Shown: positions 8,558 through 14,364 of the stretch, piece after piece | Layout: every line of letters begins with the position of its first letter | Numbering within the stretch: position 1 is the stretch's first letter | Assembly: GCA_045535505.1 (NCBI GenBank) | Contig: JAZSLU010000003.1 | Span: forward strand, 1 to 18,185 | DNA: 18,185 nucleotides | Source of the DNA: CAKSST01 sp045535505 | GTDB lineage: Bacteria > Bacillota > Clostridia > Oscillospirales > Acutalibacteraceae | Direction: 5' to 3' | Position numbers and translations under genes: made by a program | Notes under the pieces: model-generated | The model's database searches: none | Told to the model about the DNA's origin: nothing | The model's input: only the letters and a program-made list of their open reading frames with translations

Positions 8558-8581
8558 TGGTGCCGGTGGTGGGACTCGAAC
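8558..8581 (-). other. Prophage attachment site: 3' end of a tRNA (probably tRNA-Leu)
   Basis: Read on the minus strand, this 24-bp stretch is a tRNA T-loop (TTCGAGT), the 3' half of the T stem (CCCAC), the 3' acceptor strand (CACCGGC), discriminator A and CCA. The 5' T-stem half that would pair with it is absent; the sequence upstream is AT-rich phage DNA. This is a partial duplicate left by integration into a tRNA gene. An acceptor beginning GCCGGTG fits tRNA-Leu, but the anticodon is not in the window. The intact tRNA should be at the other prophage end. Confidence 0.85.
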
Positions 8582-8629
8582 TTTTAAGATTATGCCCGAA
8601 AAAGCGCTTGGTTATGCGGTTTTTAAAAA

Positions 8630-8652
8630 TTCGTGTGCATTTTCGTGTGCAT
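8630..8652. repeat. Direct repeat beside the integrase, possible arm-type site
   Basis: Two copies of TTCGTGTGCAT (8630-8640 and 8642-8652) are repeated with a 12-bp period between the attachment core and the integrase stop. Short direct repeats in this place are typical integrase arm-binding sites. The function is inferred. Confidence 0.45.
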
Positions 8653-8653
8653 T

Positions 8654-9664
8654 TTAACCGTAAATTTTTTGGAAATTAGCGGCAACCGCATCTGCATATT
8701 GGCTCTGCTTATCCTGCATAATATGGTCATATACTCGTTTTGTTATATTAGACGAGCTGTGTCCTACTTGCGCAATAATATATTTTTCAGGTAGGCCCAT
8801 ATCAAACAGGGACGATACATAATAGTGCCGCAAATCGTGAAAACGGAAATCGGGCATATTGTTTCTTTTAAGCATATTATTAAACCCGGTTGTAAGTGAG
8901 TTAGGATTGCCGTTATAAATCGTGCCGTTATTTGCGTTTATAGCCGTTTTTACAAATGGTGGCAGTTCTACTCTTCTATTTCCCGAAAACGTCTTGGGTG
9001 TTTTTGTGTGCCATAATCCGTTACTATCTCGCACCAATGCTTTGCTGATTACAACCTTGTTGTCAACAAAATCTTTTTTAGACAGTGCGCATATCTCTCC
9101 ACGTCTTAATCCACCAAAAGCAGCAAGCAATATTGGGATATAAAACGGGGTATCTTTTGATATTTCAAGTAACCTTTTAACCATTTTGTCATCGGGAATA
9201 TAAATCTCGTTTTTAACTTTTGGCGGCAGGCTTATCCTTAGTTTTAAATCAAACCGCAGCATACCAAGAACGGCCGTAAGCAATCCGTATGCGTTACGTA
9301 CTGTTTTGGGTGATGAATTAATTGCCATACTGTTTACAGCACGTTGTATTTGTTCTTCGGTTAAATCTTCAATTTTAATGTGCATCAATTCTTGGAAATG
9401 TGCCTTTTGTATAACTTTATATACTCTTATTGTAGCGGGGGACAATACACGCTCTTTGGCGCTTATGTACCGCTCAAAGCCTTCTGCAAGCGTGATATTA
9501 TCAATGGCGGTTTCCTTTGTTACTTTGTTTTGCCATATTAAAGCTTCCCGTTCCGCTGCTCTCTTACTTTCATTTGTAAACGATTTGCGGACTAATTGAC
9601 CGTTTACGGTCTTATTGGCCTGCACCCGCCACATTCCTGATGGTAATTTTTTTGCTTTTGCCAT
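8654..9664 (-). CDS. int: Tyrosine-type site-specific integrase
   Basis: The 336-residue protein has an N-terminal arm-binding region (residues ~1-50), a SAM-like core-binding domain (~55-145) and a catalytic domain with all the expected residues. These are Arg187 in GGLRRGEICAL, a hairpin Lys in KTPKT (221-224), His276-x-x-Arg279 in FHDLRH, His302 in GHSS and the nucleophile Tyr312 in VYDHI. It cuts and joins attP and attB, here a tRNA 3' end. AAAGGAG at 9668-9674 supports the ATG at 9664. The stop codon lies 73 bases from the tRNA remnant, the usual position of an integrase at its own junction. I see no excisionase gene nearby; one of the small HTH proteins could act as one. Confidence 0.96.
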   Translation of the reverse strand: MAKAKKLPSGMWRVQANKTVNGQLVRKSFTNESKRAAEREALIWQNKVTKETAIDNITLAEGFERYISAKERVLSPATIRVYKVIQKAHFQELMHIKIEDLTEEQIQRAVNSMAINSSPKTVRNAYGLLTAVLGMLRFDLKLRISLPPKVKNEIYIPDDKMVKRLLEISKDTPFYIPILLAAFGGLRRGEICALSKKDFVDNKVVISKALVRDSNGLWHTKTPKTFSGNRRVELPPFVKTAINANNGTIYNGNPNSLTTGFNNMLKRNNMPDFRFHDLRHYYVSSLFDMGLPEKYIIAQVGHSSSNITKRVYDHIMQDKQSQYADAVAANFQKIYG

Positions 9665-9713
9665 AATGGCTCCTTTATATTTTTGTTATGGCTTTCATAA
9701 AAGGTAATAAAAA

Positions 9714-11018
9714 TCAATTATTTTTAAACCACTTAAAAGCTCTACGAAACCCTGCGGCTTCAGCTTCTTGAACTGTCATAGCAAAGAATTCATCTTTTTT
9801 TGTGATTTTCGTATCATCATATTTTTGGTCAAAAGGCAAATGATAGATTTTTGTCATAATACCAAATTCATCATAATTTATATTACACTTTATGCAGGGA
9901 TAGTCATTAATCGCATAGTTCTCTACATAATCTATGTTTAAATAGGAGGCCATATTTTTGGCCATATCCGATAAGCATATGTTTGTAACAAGTAAGCCTT
10001 TTACAGTGTCCTTAGGCAACTTATTTTCTATGCAATAACTTGCCACAGTACCATAAAGCTGTGTAATATGCTTTTCGTGAATTTGTTTGTTTTTGCTCCA
10101 GTATTTACATTGAATGATAAGAATTTTATCGTCTTTTTTTGCGATTAAATCTCGTCCTAAATCTTCCAAGCCCATATATGAGCCGAAATAATCAACGGTA
10201 TATCCTTTTTGTCCGTATTTATAACCGACATATAACTCATAATCTCTGCCTATCTGCCATTTAGTTTTATTATGAGAAGCTTTGTATCTATCAAGTGCAA
10301 GTTGATTTCTCTCAATACTGTTTAGATTATTGTATTCTTCTTTTGACAACCAATCTCTGCTGTGGTCATAATTGGATAATTCTTCAATTTTTATAAAAGG
10401 TAATTCGGTATAATCTGTTTCAACTATATCTTGTAAATTTGGAAAAATTGATAATAAATAATCGAGTTGATATTTTGCTTCCATGTTACGTTCAATCATT
10501 TGCTGAGCTGCTTTGCGAATTTCACGAATAGAAGCAACTTTTTTTGCTCTTTCAACAGAGTTGCCCCAACTTAATTTTTGAGCCAAAATCTCTATCCCGT
10601 ATGTTTCATAATCTGCCATAATGGAGGCCATATAGGGAATAGCTGTTAAATTTGAAGAAGACGATTTGAAGTAATCATTTTGTAAGGAAAGGACTTTATC
10701 AATTTTTGTAGATAAAACATTTACTGTTGTTTTATAATTTGATAACTCTAACTCCATTTTATTCTTATTATCTTTCAAATCTTTGTTCATTTTTTTTATG
10801 ACAGGAAGCTCTTGTACTATTGCTTTATAATTTGATAACTCTAATTCCATTTTATTCTTAATATCTTCCAAGTCTTTATTCATTTTTTTTATGACAGGAA
10901 GCTCTTGTTCTAATTTTTTGAGTCGAGCAAATTTATCTATAATATTTTTAATGAAACGGTAGATAATATAAATTATTATGCAACAAATTGCAATGCCGTA
11001 AATTATAAGAATTTCCAT
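9714..11018 (-). CDS. Membrane-anchored coiled-coil Mrr-like endonuclease (candidate prophage defence gene)
   Basis: The 434-residue protein begins with a membrane helix (residues ~3-24), followed by a coiled coil (~30-115) holding a 31-residue internal duplication (38-68 and 69-99). A middle helical region comes next, then a PD-(D/E)XK domain of Mrr/restriction type. Candidate catalytic residues are Glu261 (YELYVG), Asp290 (LGRDLIA) and Gln303-x-Lys305 (IIQCKYW). The C-terminal part has a CIKC pair and ends EAEAAGFRRAFKWF. Mrr-like domains cleave DNA. The gene follows the repressor and ImmA genes and would be expressed in the lysogen, a usual location for superinfection-exclusion genes; that role is inference. 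AGGAAG lies 8 bases before the ATG. It is in frame with ImmA, separated by one amber codon and five codons. Confidence 0.78.
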   Translation of the reverse strand: MEILIIYGIAICCIIIYIIYRFIKNIIDKFARLKKLEQELPVIKKMNKDLEDIKNKMELELSNYKAIVQELPVIKKMNKDLKDNKNKMELELSNYKTTVNVLSTKIDKVLSLQNDYFKSSSSNLTAIPYMASIMADYETYGIEILAQKLSWGNSVERAKKVASIREIRKAAQQMIERNMEAKYQLDYLLSIFPNLQDIVETDYTELPFIKIEELSNYDHSRDWLSKEEYNNLNSIERNQLALDRYKASHNKTKWQIGRDYELYVGYKYGQKGYTVDYFGSYMGLEDLGRDLIAKKDDKILIIQCKYWSKNKQIHEKHITQLYGTVASYCIENKLPKDTVKGLLVTNICLSDMAKNMASYLNIDYVENYAINDYPCIKCNINYDEFGIMTKIYHLPFDQKYDDTKITKKDEFFAMTVQEAEAAGFRRAFKWFKNN

Positions 11019-11033
11019 AACCCTTGCTTCCTG

Positions 11034-11438
11034 CTATATATTTTTTAATGAATAATAATCCAAAGCCTTTTGCATAAAATCCTCGGTGACCTCAAAATAC
11101 TCAGATAGTTCCCAACGATTTGTGCAGGTTTTAAAGGCTTCAATCAGCTCGTCTTTAGGGACGAGTTTTTTTATTGCCCACTTGTCCGCCCTATGTTCGT
11201 GTTTTTGCCGAACGTCAAGGCGGGAATATTCGTTATAAAACGCTCCCGTTTCGCAATGGCCGAGTTCGTGGGCAACCTTAACCTTTTCATCGGCTATGCT
11301 AATCAGTTTAAATGGGTCAATGGCAATAAAGTAGTTGCCATTGTCATTTAAAGATATGCTTTCACATTTGTGCATATCAAAAGAAAAGATATCAATATTG
11401 TCCTTAGTAGCAATATCGTAGAGTGCGGTTAAATTCAA
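11034..11438 (-). CDS. ImmA/IrrE-type zinc metalloprotease (anti-repressor)
   Basis: The 134-residue protein carries the zinc-protease motif HELGH (residues 57-61) and a downstream EHRADKWA (81-88) supplying the third ligand. In ICEBs1 and related phages ImmA cleaves the neighbouring repressor to induce the element; the repressor here lacks its own peptidase domain, which fits. The start is a TTG (11438-11436) overlapping the repressor stop (TTGA), with GGAAG 7 bases upstream. The next ATG would remove 21 residues typical of the family N-terminus. It ends with TAG, the only amber stop among the complete genes whose stop I checked in the prophage part, apart from the disrupted gene at 16036. 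Translation is coupled to the repressor. Confidence 0.9.
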   Translation of the reverse strand: MNLTALYDIATKDNIDIFSFDMHKCESISLNDNGNYFIAIDPFKLISIADEKVKVAHELGHCETGAFYNEYSRLDVRQKHEHRADKWAIKKLVPKDELIEAFKTCTNRWELSEYFEVTEDFMQKALDYYSLKNI

Positions 11439-11788
11439 TTGCCATCTTCCTTTTTCTTTTGTCTTATAAACTGTGCGAATTTGCGCACATCTTCTAACAT
11501 TTCGGGGGTTATGTCCTCTGCATCACCACCCCAAAGAGCAAACTTTAGGGTTTCGTCACTGTCTGGAGCAGTGGCGCTTTTTTTTATGTCTGTTTCTCCT
11601 TTAAGGTACTCAACAGAAACATTGAGGAAATCTGCAATTGCGTGAAGATACTTTTTGTAGGATGTGTTTCTCCCTGAAACCCAATTGCCAAAAGCAGAGC
11701 TAACCATATTTAAGTGATTGGTTAAATCTATCTTTCTTTTGTTTTGTAATTTAAGTTCTTCAATAATTCGTTCTAATGTGATGTCCAT
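11435..11788 (-). CDS. XRE-family phage repressor (ImmR/CI-like)
   Basis: The 117-residue protein has an N-terminal helix-turn-helix of XRE type (residues ~10-58; KIDLTNHLNMVSSAFGNWVSGR, then AIADFLNVSVEYLKG). A polar linker and a short helical C-terminus follow, with no S24/LexA self-cleavage domain. It should hold the lytic promoter off by binding the CACA-AA-TGTG palindromes in 11809-12279, and ImmA should inactivate it. The ATG at 11788 is preferred: GGAGAG (11796-11801) is 7 bases upstream. A longer frame from 11812 would add eight residues and start inside an operator. It heads a leftward operon repressor-ImmA-nuclease. I see no good promoter close to the gene, so it may be read from the distant promoter at 12260-12288. 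Confidence 0.9.
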   Translation of the reverse strand: MDITLERIIEELKLQNKRKIDLTNHLNMVSSAFGNWVSGRNTSYKKYLHAIADFLNVSVEYLKGETDIKKSATAPDSDETLKFALWGGDAEDITPEMLEDVRKFAQFIRQKKKEDGN

Positions 11789-11808
11789 ACAATCACTCTC
11801 CACAAAAT

Positions 11809-11820
11809 GCACAAATGTGC
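11809..11820. promoter_or_regulatory. Repressor operator O1
   Basis: GCACA-AA-TGTGC, the core palindrome, lies just upstream of the repressor ribosome site, followed by a half site TTTGTGC at 11830-11836. This position suits autoregulation or a roadblock to leftward transcription. Confidence 0.65.
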
Positions 11821-11847
11821 GAGCAACAGTTTGTGCAAAATAACAAA

Positions 11848-11865
11848 ATTACACAAAAGAGCGAA
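11848..11865. promoter_or_regulatory. Degenerate repressor operator O2
   Basis: Matches the 18-bp operator at 11879-11896 in 13 of 18 positions, keeping CACAAA and GCGA. Spacing to its neighbours is compatible with cooperative binding. Weak on its own. Confidence 0.4.
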
Positions 11866-11872
11866 AAACATC

Positions 11873-11901
11873 TTGACTATCGCACAAATGTGCGATAACA
11901 T
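11873..11901 (+). promoter_or_regulatory. Rightward lytic promoter with operator O3 in its spacer
   Basis: TTGACT (11873-11878) and TAACAT (11896-11901) are 17 bp apart. The spacer is filled by the best operator, ATCGCACA-AA-TGTGCGAT (11879-11896), so repressor binding would exclude RNA polymerase. The transcript would begin near 11908 and run through the structured region to the Cro-like gene, giving a leader of about 410 nt. Confidence 0.75.
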
Positions 11902-11906
11902 ATACT

Positions 11907-12165
11907 TGCGCCTAGCGGTGCAGACAAGTACATAAATGCAGTTGATACATCATCTTTTGTGCGTGTAATCGGAGCATAGAAGCAGTTGGTGTGCCAATAT
12001 GCTCACTCTCGCAATTTTTACCCGAAACTTGTTGCAGTTAAGTAAATATGGGATGTACATCTGCCCTTTTAGGCTGGGGCGAGCAGCGGTCTTTACTTAA
12101 CGCAGTTAACCAACATACTGTGTCTTGACAAGCTGTATCACTTTTGCATTTGCGGAATGCAATAA
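11907..12165 (+). ncRNA. Structured leader or non-coding RNA in the phage switch region
   Basis: No plausible protein is encoded rightward here, but four stems can be drawn. These are 11908-11912/11917-11921; GAGCATA/TATGCTC with inner TTGG/CCAA (11972-12004); a long stem 12031-12046/12092-12106 with a bulged A; and TTGCATT/AATGCAA (12144-12162). An inner hairpin CTGCCC/GG-GCAG lies within the long stem. Several pairs are G-U on the plus strand and would be A-C on the minus strand, favouring a rightward RNA. It is also visibly more GC-rich than its surroundings. It could be a 5' leader of the Cro-like mRNA or a separate RNA; no rightward terminator is clear. I do not recognise an RNA family. 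Confidence 0.45.
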
Positions 12166-12173
12166 TTTAAGCC

Positions 12174-12224
12174 TTAAGCATCAACATTTACATCGGGAAC
12201 CGGCAGTAACAAAAATTGTTTCAT
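12174..12224 (-). CDS. 16-residue peptide encoded in the switch region
   Basis: The predicted peptide is MKQFLLLPVPDVNVDA. Support is unusually good for so short a frame. A consensus promoter lies 36 bases upstream, AAAGGAG (12234-12240) is 9 bases from the ATG, and the frame ends in TAA. The ATG falls in a 7-bp hairpin (12216-12222 with 12227-12233), so initiation may be controlled. The peptide is a short Lys-plus-hydrophobic stretch followed by a polar tail. It could be a leader peptide for attenuation of the leftward transcript, a small signalling peptide, or a chance frame. I know no family. It lies upstream of, and in the same direction as, the repressor operon. Confidence 0.5.
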   Translation of the reverse strand: MKQFLLLPVPDVNVDA

Positions 12225-12259
12225 TAGAAACAACTCCTTTCTGCCTTTAGGCACAAAGT

Positions 12260-12288
12260 ATAATATCACACATTTGTGTACTTGTCAA
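12260..12288 (-). promoter_or_regulatory. Leftward promoter with operator O4 in its spacer
   Basis: On the minus strand a perfect TTGACA (12288-12283) and TATTAT (12265-12260) are 17 bp apart. The spacer holds the palindrome ACACA-TT-TGTGT (12268-12279), the same core as O1 and O3. It would transcribe the 16-residue peptide, the antisense of the structured region and then the repressor operon. It faces the rightward promoter at 11873. Confidence 0.75.
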
Positions 12289-12318
12289 CAAAAAATGACA
12301 TTAAAAGGAGGAATTTGT

Positions 12319-12507
12319 ATGGAACATTGGATTGGCGAAGCAGTCGCAAAAATGCACATCAACAAGATTAAGCAAGACGAGGTTGCCGAAAAGATGGGTA
12401 TTCGCAGGGATTACTTAAACAAGATACTTAACGGTAAAGAAAGTCCTAAAGGAATTGAGCAGCGAGTGACTGATGCTATTGATGCAATTCTTGCTGACCG
12501 TAAGTAA
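12319..12507 (+). CDS. Small Cro-like HTH protein
   Basis: The 62-residue protein is essentially one helix-turn-helix domain: residues ~17-42 read IKQDEVAEKMGIRRDYLNKILNGKE, followed by a helix VTDAIDAILADRK. The start at 12319 is fixed by AAAGGAGG nine bases upstream; a frame opening at 12274 would start inside the leftward promoter. It is the first rightward gene after the switch region, the place of Cro, so it probably represses the lysogeny promoter during lytic growth. An excisionase-like role is the main alternative. Three further small genes follow closely in the same direction. Confidence 0.8.
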   Translation: MEHWIGEAVAKMHINKIKQDEVAEKMGIRRDYLNKILNGKESPKGIEQRVTDAIDAILADRK

Positions 12508-12523
12508 AGTATAGCAAATTATA

Positions 12524-12541
12524 TGTACTATAAAACGTACA
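12524..12541. promoter_or_regulatory. Inverted repeat between the two small HTH genes
   Basis: TGTAC-N8-GTACA, overlapping a TATAAA. It differs from the CACA-AA-TGTG operators, so it could bind a different regulator such as the Cro-like protein. There is no convincing -35. Confidence 0.3.
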
Positions 12542-12554
12542 GAAAGGAGTCGGG

Positions 12555-12779
12555 ATGAAAACCACAAAAGAGATAGCAACCAATTTAAGACGGAAGTTGT
12601 TGACTGCAAAGAGTGAATTAAATATGACGTATGACGATATATCTGAGCGTTGCGGCATATCAAAAATGACGATTTGCAAACTATTTAAACAGCCCGAACG
12701 TAGCAACACCGAGACCTTAATAATGGTGTGCCGGGTATTAGGCATTGAGATTGTTGCTAAGCAAATTTATGGAGGTTAA
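12555..12779 (+). CDS. XRE-family HTH regulator
   Basis: The 74-residue protein is a single helix-turn-helix domain (MTYDDISERCGISKMTICKLF at residues ~24-44, then TLIMVCRVLGIEI). AAAGGAG (12542-12548) precedes the ATG. It is longer than the Cro-like protein upstream and of different sequence. In early phage operons such second regulators tune early gene expression; its target is unknown. The next gene's ribosome site (GGAGG) lies within its last codons. Confidence 0.82.
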   Translation: MKTTKEIATNLRRKLLTAKSELNMTYDDISERCGISKMTICKLFKQPERSNTETLIMVCRVLGIEIVAKQIYGG

Positions 12780-12784
12780 AAAGA

Positions 12785-12991
12785 ATGTTAGTTAAAACTA
12801 TAGCAATAGTGTTATTTTTGTTCATTTGCATAAGCACAATAATCAGCTCTTCAGGTTGGATTAAAGCAGACGAGCGAGCACAAAAGGAGAGTTCAAATAA
12901 TAAAAAACTTATAGCAGAGAACGAAAGACTGAAGGCGGTTATAGCTTTTAATAAATTACAAACCGAAATGGAGATTGAGGAAAAATGTTAA
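12785..12991 (+). CDS. Small membrane-anchored coiled-coil protein, unknown function
   Basis: The 68-residue protein has one N-terminal hydrophobic helix (residues ~3-24), then a charged, helical, probably coiled-coil tail (AQKESSNNKKLIAENERLK). It resembles small membrane proteins of phage early regions but I recognise no family. GGAGG at 12770-12774 precedes the ATG by 10 bases. Its last codons overlap the start of the next small gene (ATG at 12985), which suggests translational coupling. Confidence 0.65.
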   Translation: MLVKTIAIVLFLFICISTIISSSGWIKADERAQKESSNNKKLIAENERLKAVIAFNKLQTEMEIEEKC

Positions 12992-13161
12992 AAGATATTT
13001 TTATGTTTTTGATAGTTAATATCACAAAATTTGGAGCATTAAAAAATGTTTCATATTACGAGGACAATGTAACAAGTATTGAAATACAAAATAAAAACAA
13101 GAAATATGTTGTTTCGGTAAGACAGGAAGATGTTCAGGAGGCTAAAGACAATGGCAATTAA
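12985..13161 (+). CDS. Small hypothetical phage protein (58 aa)
   Basis: This frame, short enough to be missed by length cut-offs, encodes MLKDIFMFLIVNITKFGALK at its start. A polar section with YYEDNVTSIEIQNKNKKYVV follows. The start overlaps the previous stop and follows GAGGAAA. The end overlaps the annealing-protein gene: that gene's AGGAGG site (13136-13141) and ATG (13151) lie inside it. Tight overlaps on both sides and an ordinary amino-acid composition argue that it is real. No function can be given. Confidence 0.6.
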   Translation: MLKDIFMFLIVNITKFGALKNVSYYEDNVTSIEIQNKNKKYVVSVRQEDVQEAKDNGN

Positions 13162-13801
13162 ACCTTATGCAGAAATGCGAAAAATTGATGTAATACCGTT
13201 TTGTGAAATGCGTGAGGCAAAAGACGATAAAGGCAACGTGATTAAAGTGCCGTATCTTAATTGGGCAAAATGTATTGATTTGCTATATCAGAACGGCGCC
13301 GAAAGAGTTGTGTTTGAGCCTGTGACATTACCTAATGGCAGCAGTTTGATAATGTCTGATGCTGTATTTGCCGATAGCAAAGGAAATACAAATAGATGCT
13401 ATGAGGTGCGCGTTAAGATTACCGTTGACGATAAGACGTTTGAGTCACAGTTTCCGCTTATGAATGGTAGTAACCCGGTTAAAGATAATTCACTTACACA
13501 GCAGAGAGTGTGGAACGCACAGACAAGAGCCTTTGTTAAGGGTATTGCAATGAATATAGGTCTCGGCTTCGATTTGTGGCTAAATGACGATACAGGCAAA
13601 GAGCAAGAGGAAGATTTAAGTAAGCATAAAATAATGAGAATAAAAGAGCGTATGCAGCAGGCTTATACCAAAGCTATTAAAAAAGGGATGTCCACAAAGG
13701 ATATAGCAGAAGCTATTGGTATGACTGAGGACGAGGTTAAGGTTGTGTTTACATATTTTGACCAATTGGACCGCTTTGAGAAAAAGTTGAACTCGTTATG
13801 A
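13151..13801 (+). CDS. Single-strand annealing protein, Sak3/DUF1071-like
   Basis: The 216-residue protein resembles the DUF1071/Sak3 group of phage annealing proteins: an N-terminal part with VPYLNWAKCIDLLYQNGAERVVFEP, a central beta-rich part (VRVKITVDDKTFESQFPLMNG) and QQRVWNAQTRAFVKGIAMNIGLGFDLW near residues ~120-146. Such proteins coat and anneal single strands in phage recombination. The C-terminal ~50 residues contain a helix-turn-helix-like piece (STKDIAEAIGMTEDEVKVVF). The ATG at 13151 has AGGAGG nine bases upstream. Its stop overlaps the start of the exonuclease gene (ATGA), the usual annealing protein plus exonuclease pair. The family name is from memory and is the less certain part. 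Confidence 0.72.
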   Translation: MAIKPYAEMRKIDVIPFCEMREAKDDKGNVIKVPYLNWAKCIDLLYQNGAERVVFEPVTLPNGSSLIMSDAVFADSKGNTNRCYEVRVKITVDDKTFESQFPLMNGSNPVKDNSLTQQRVWNAQTRAFVKGIAMNIGLGFDLWLNDDTGKEQEEDLSKHKIMRIKERMQQAYTKAIKKGMSTKDIAEAIGMTEDEVKVVFTYFDQLDRFEKKLNSL

Positions 13802-14364
13802 TAGCAAGTCAAGACCGTAGTTATTATATTGGCGGCAGTGATGTGGATAAGGTTATTGGTAATTGGAAAACGCAGACTTGGTTAAAGTGGTGGATGCAGA
13901 AAATAGGCATTAATAATGACCATTTCAACAATGTTTATACTCTTGCCGGAACACATTTTGAGCATCGCATACTTGAAAGTCTTGGCTTACCTTTAGAATT
14001 CGACCGACAATTCATAAACGAAGAATTGAGGTTGAGAGTTAATCTTGATGCTAACTCAGAGGATTGCAATTATGAGTGCAAGACTACAAAAGAAGATATT
14101 AACACTTTTAAAATGCCGAAAAAATATATTAATCAAACGCAGGTGCAGATGTTTGGCTCGGGCTTTAGACATACGAAAATAGTAGTGTATCAGCTGCTTA
14201 ACGAAGATTACGAAAACTTTTTGAGACCTATTGACCCTGATAGAAGAAAGATATTTGACGTTCCCTATGATGAGGAATGGATAAACGGTATATATTTACC
14301 GCCGCATTTAAAATTGAGAGATTGTTTAGTGAAAGGAGTGCTCCCCGATGAAGCTGTTGTTTAA
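13798..14364 (+). CDS. YqaJ-like phage exonuclease (PD-(D/E)XK)
   Basis: The 188-residue protein has the layout of lambda-Exo/YqaJ nucleases: an opening YYIGGSDVDKVIG, GTHFEHRILESLG (51-63, with Glu55), then the catalytic Asp84 in RVNLDAN and Glu93-x-Lys95 in YECKTTKE, followed by the Gln-rich helix INQTQVQMF (111-119). It should resect double-stranded ends and hand 3' strands to the annealing protein encoded immediately upstream (4-base overlap). It is slightly short for the family but all motifs are present. Confidence 0.85.
   Translation: MIASQDRSYYIGGSDVDKVIGNWKTQTWLKWWMQKIGINNDHFNNVYTLAGTHFEHRILESLGLPLEFDRQFINEELRLRVNLDANSEDCNYECKTTKEDINTFKMPKKYINQTQVQMFGSGFRHTKIVVYQLLNEDYENFLRPIDPDRRKIFDVPYDEEWINGIYLPPHLKLRDCLVKGVLPDEAVV

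Noticed and set aside
8558..8581. A functional tRNA gene
   Set aside because: Only the T-loop, 3' T-stem half and acceptor end are present; the sequence where the 5' T-stem half and anticodon arm should be is AT-rich with no cloverleaf.
11879..11896. A leftward terminator hairpin
   Set aside because: The palindrome has a 2-bp centre, no T run on either side, and sits between -35 and -10 boxes, which fits an operator.
12174..12224. An arbitrium (AimP-type) signal peptide
   Set aside because: AimP precursors are longer with a Sec signal and sit beside an AimR receptor; neither is seen.
12216..12240. A rightward terminator from the TTGTTTC-ATTA-GAAACAA hairpin
   Set aside because: The stem is AT-rich and is followed by CTCCTTTCTG rather than a T run; it fits better as a hairpin around the minus-strand start codon.
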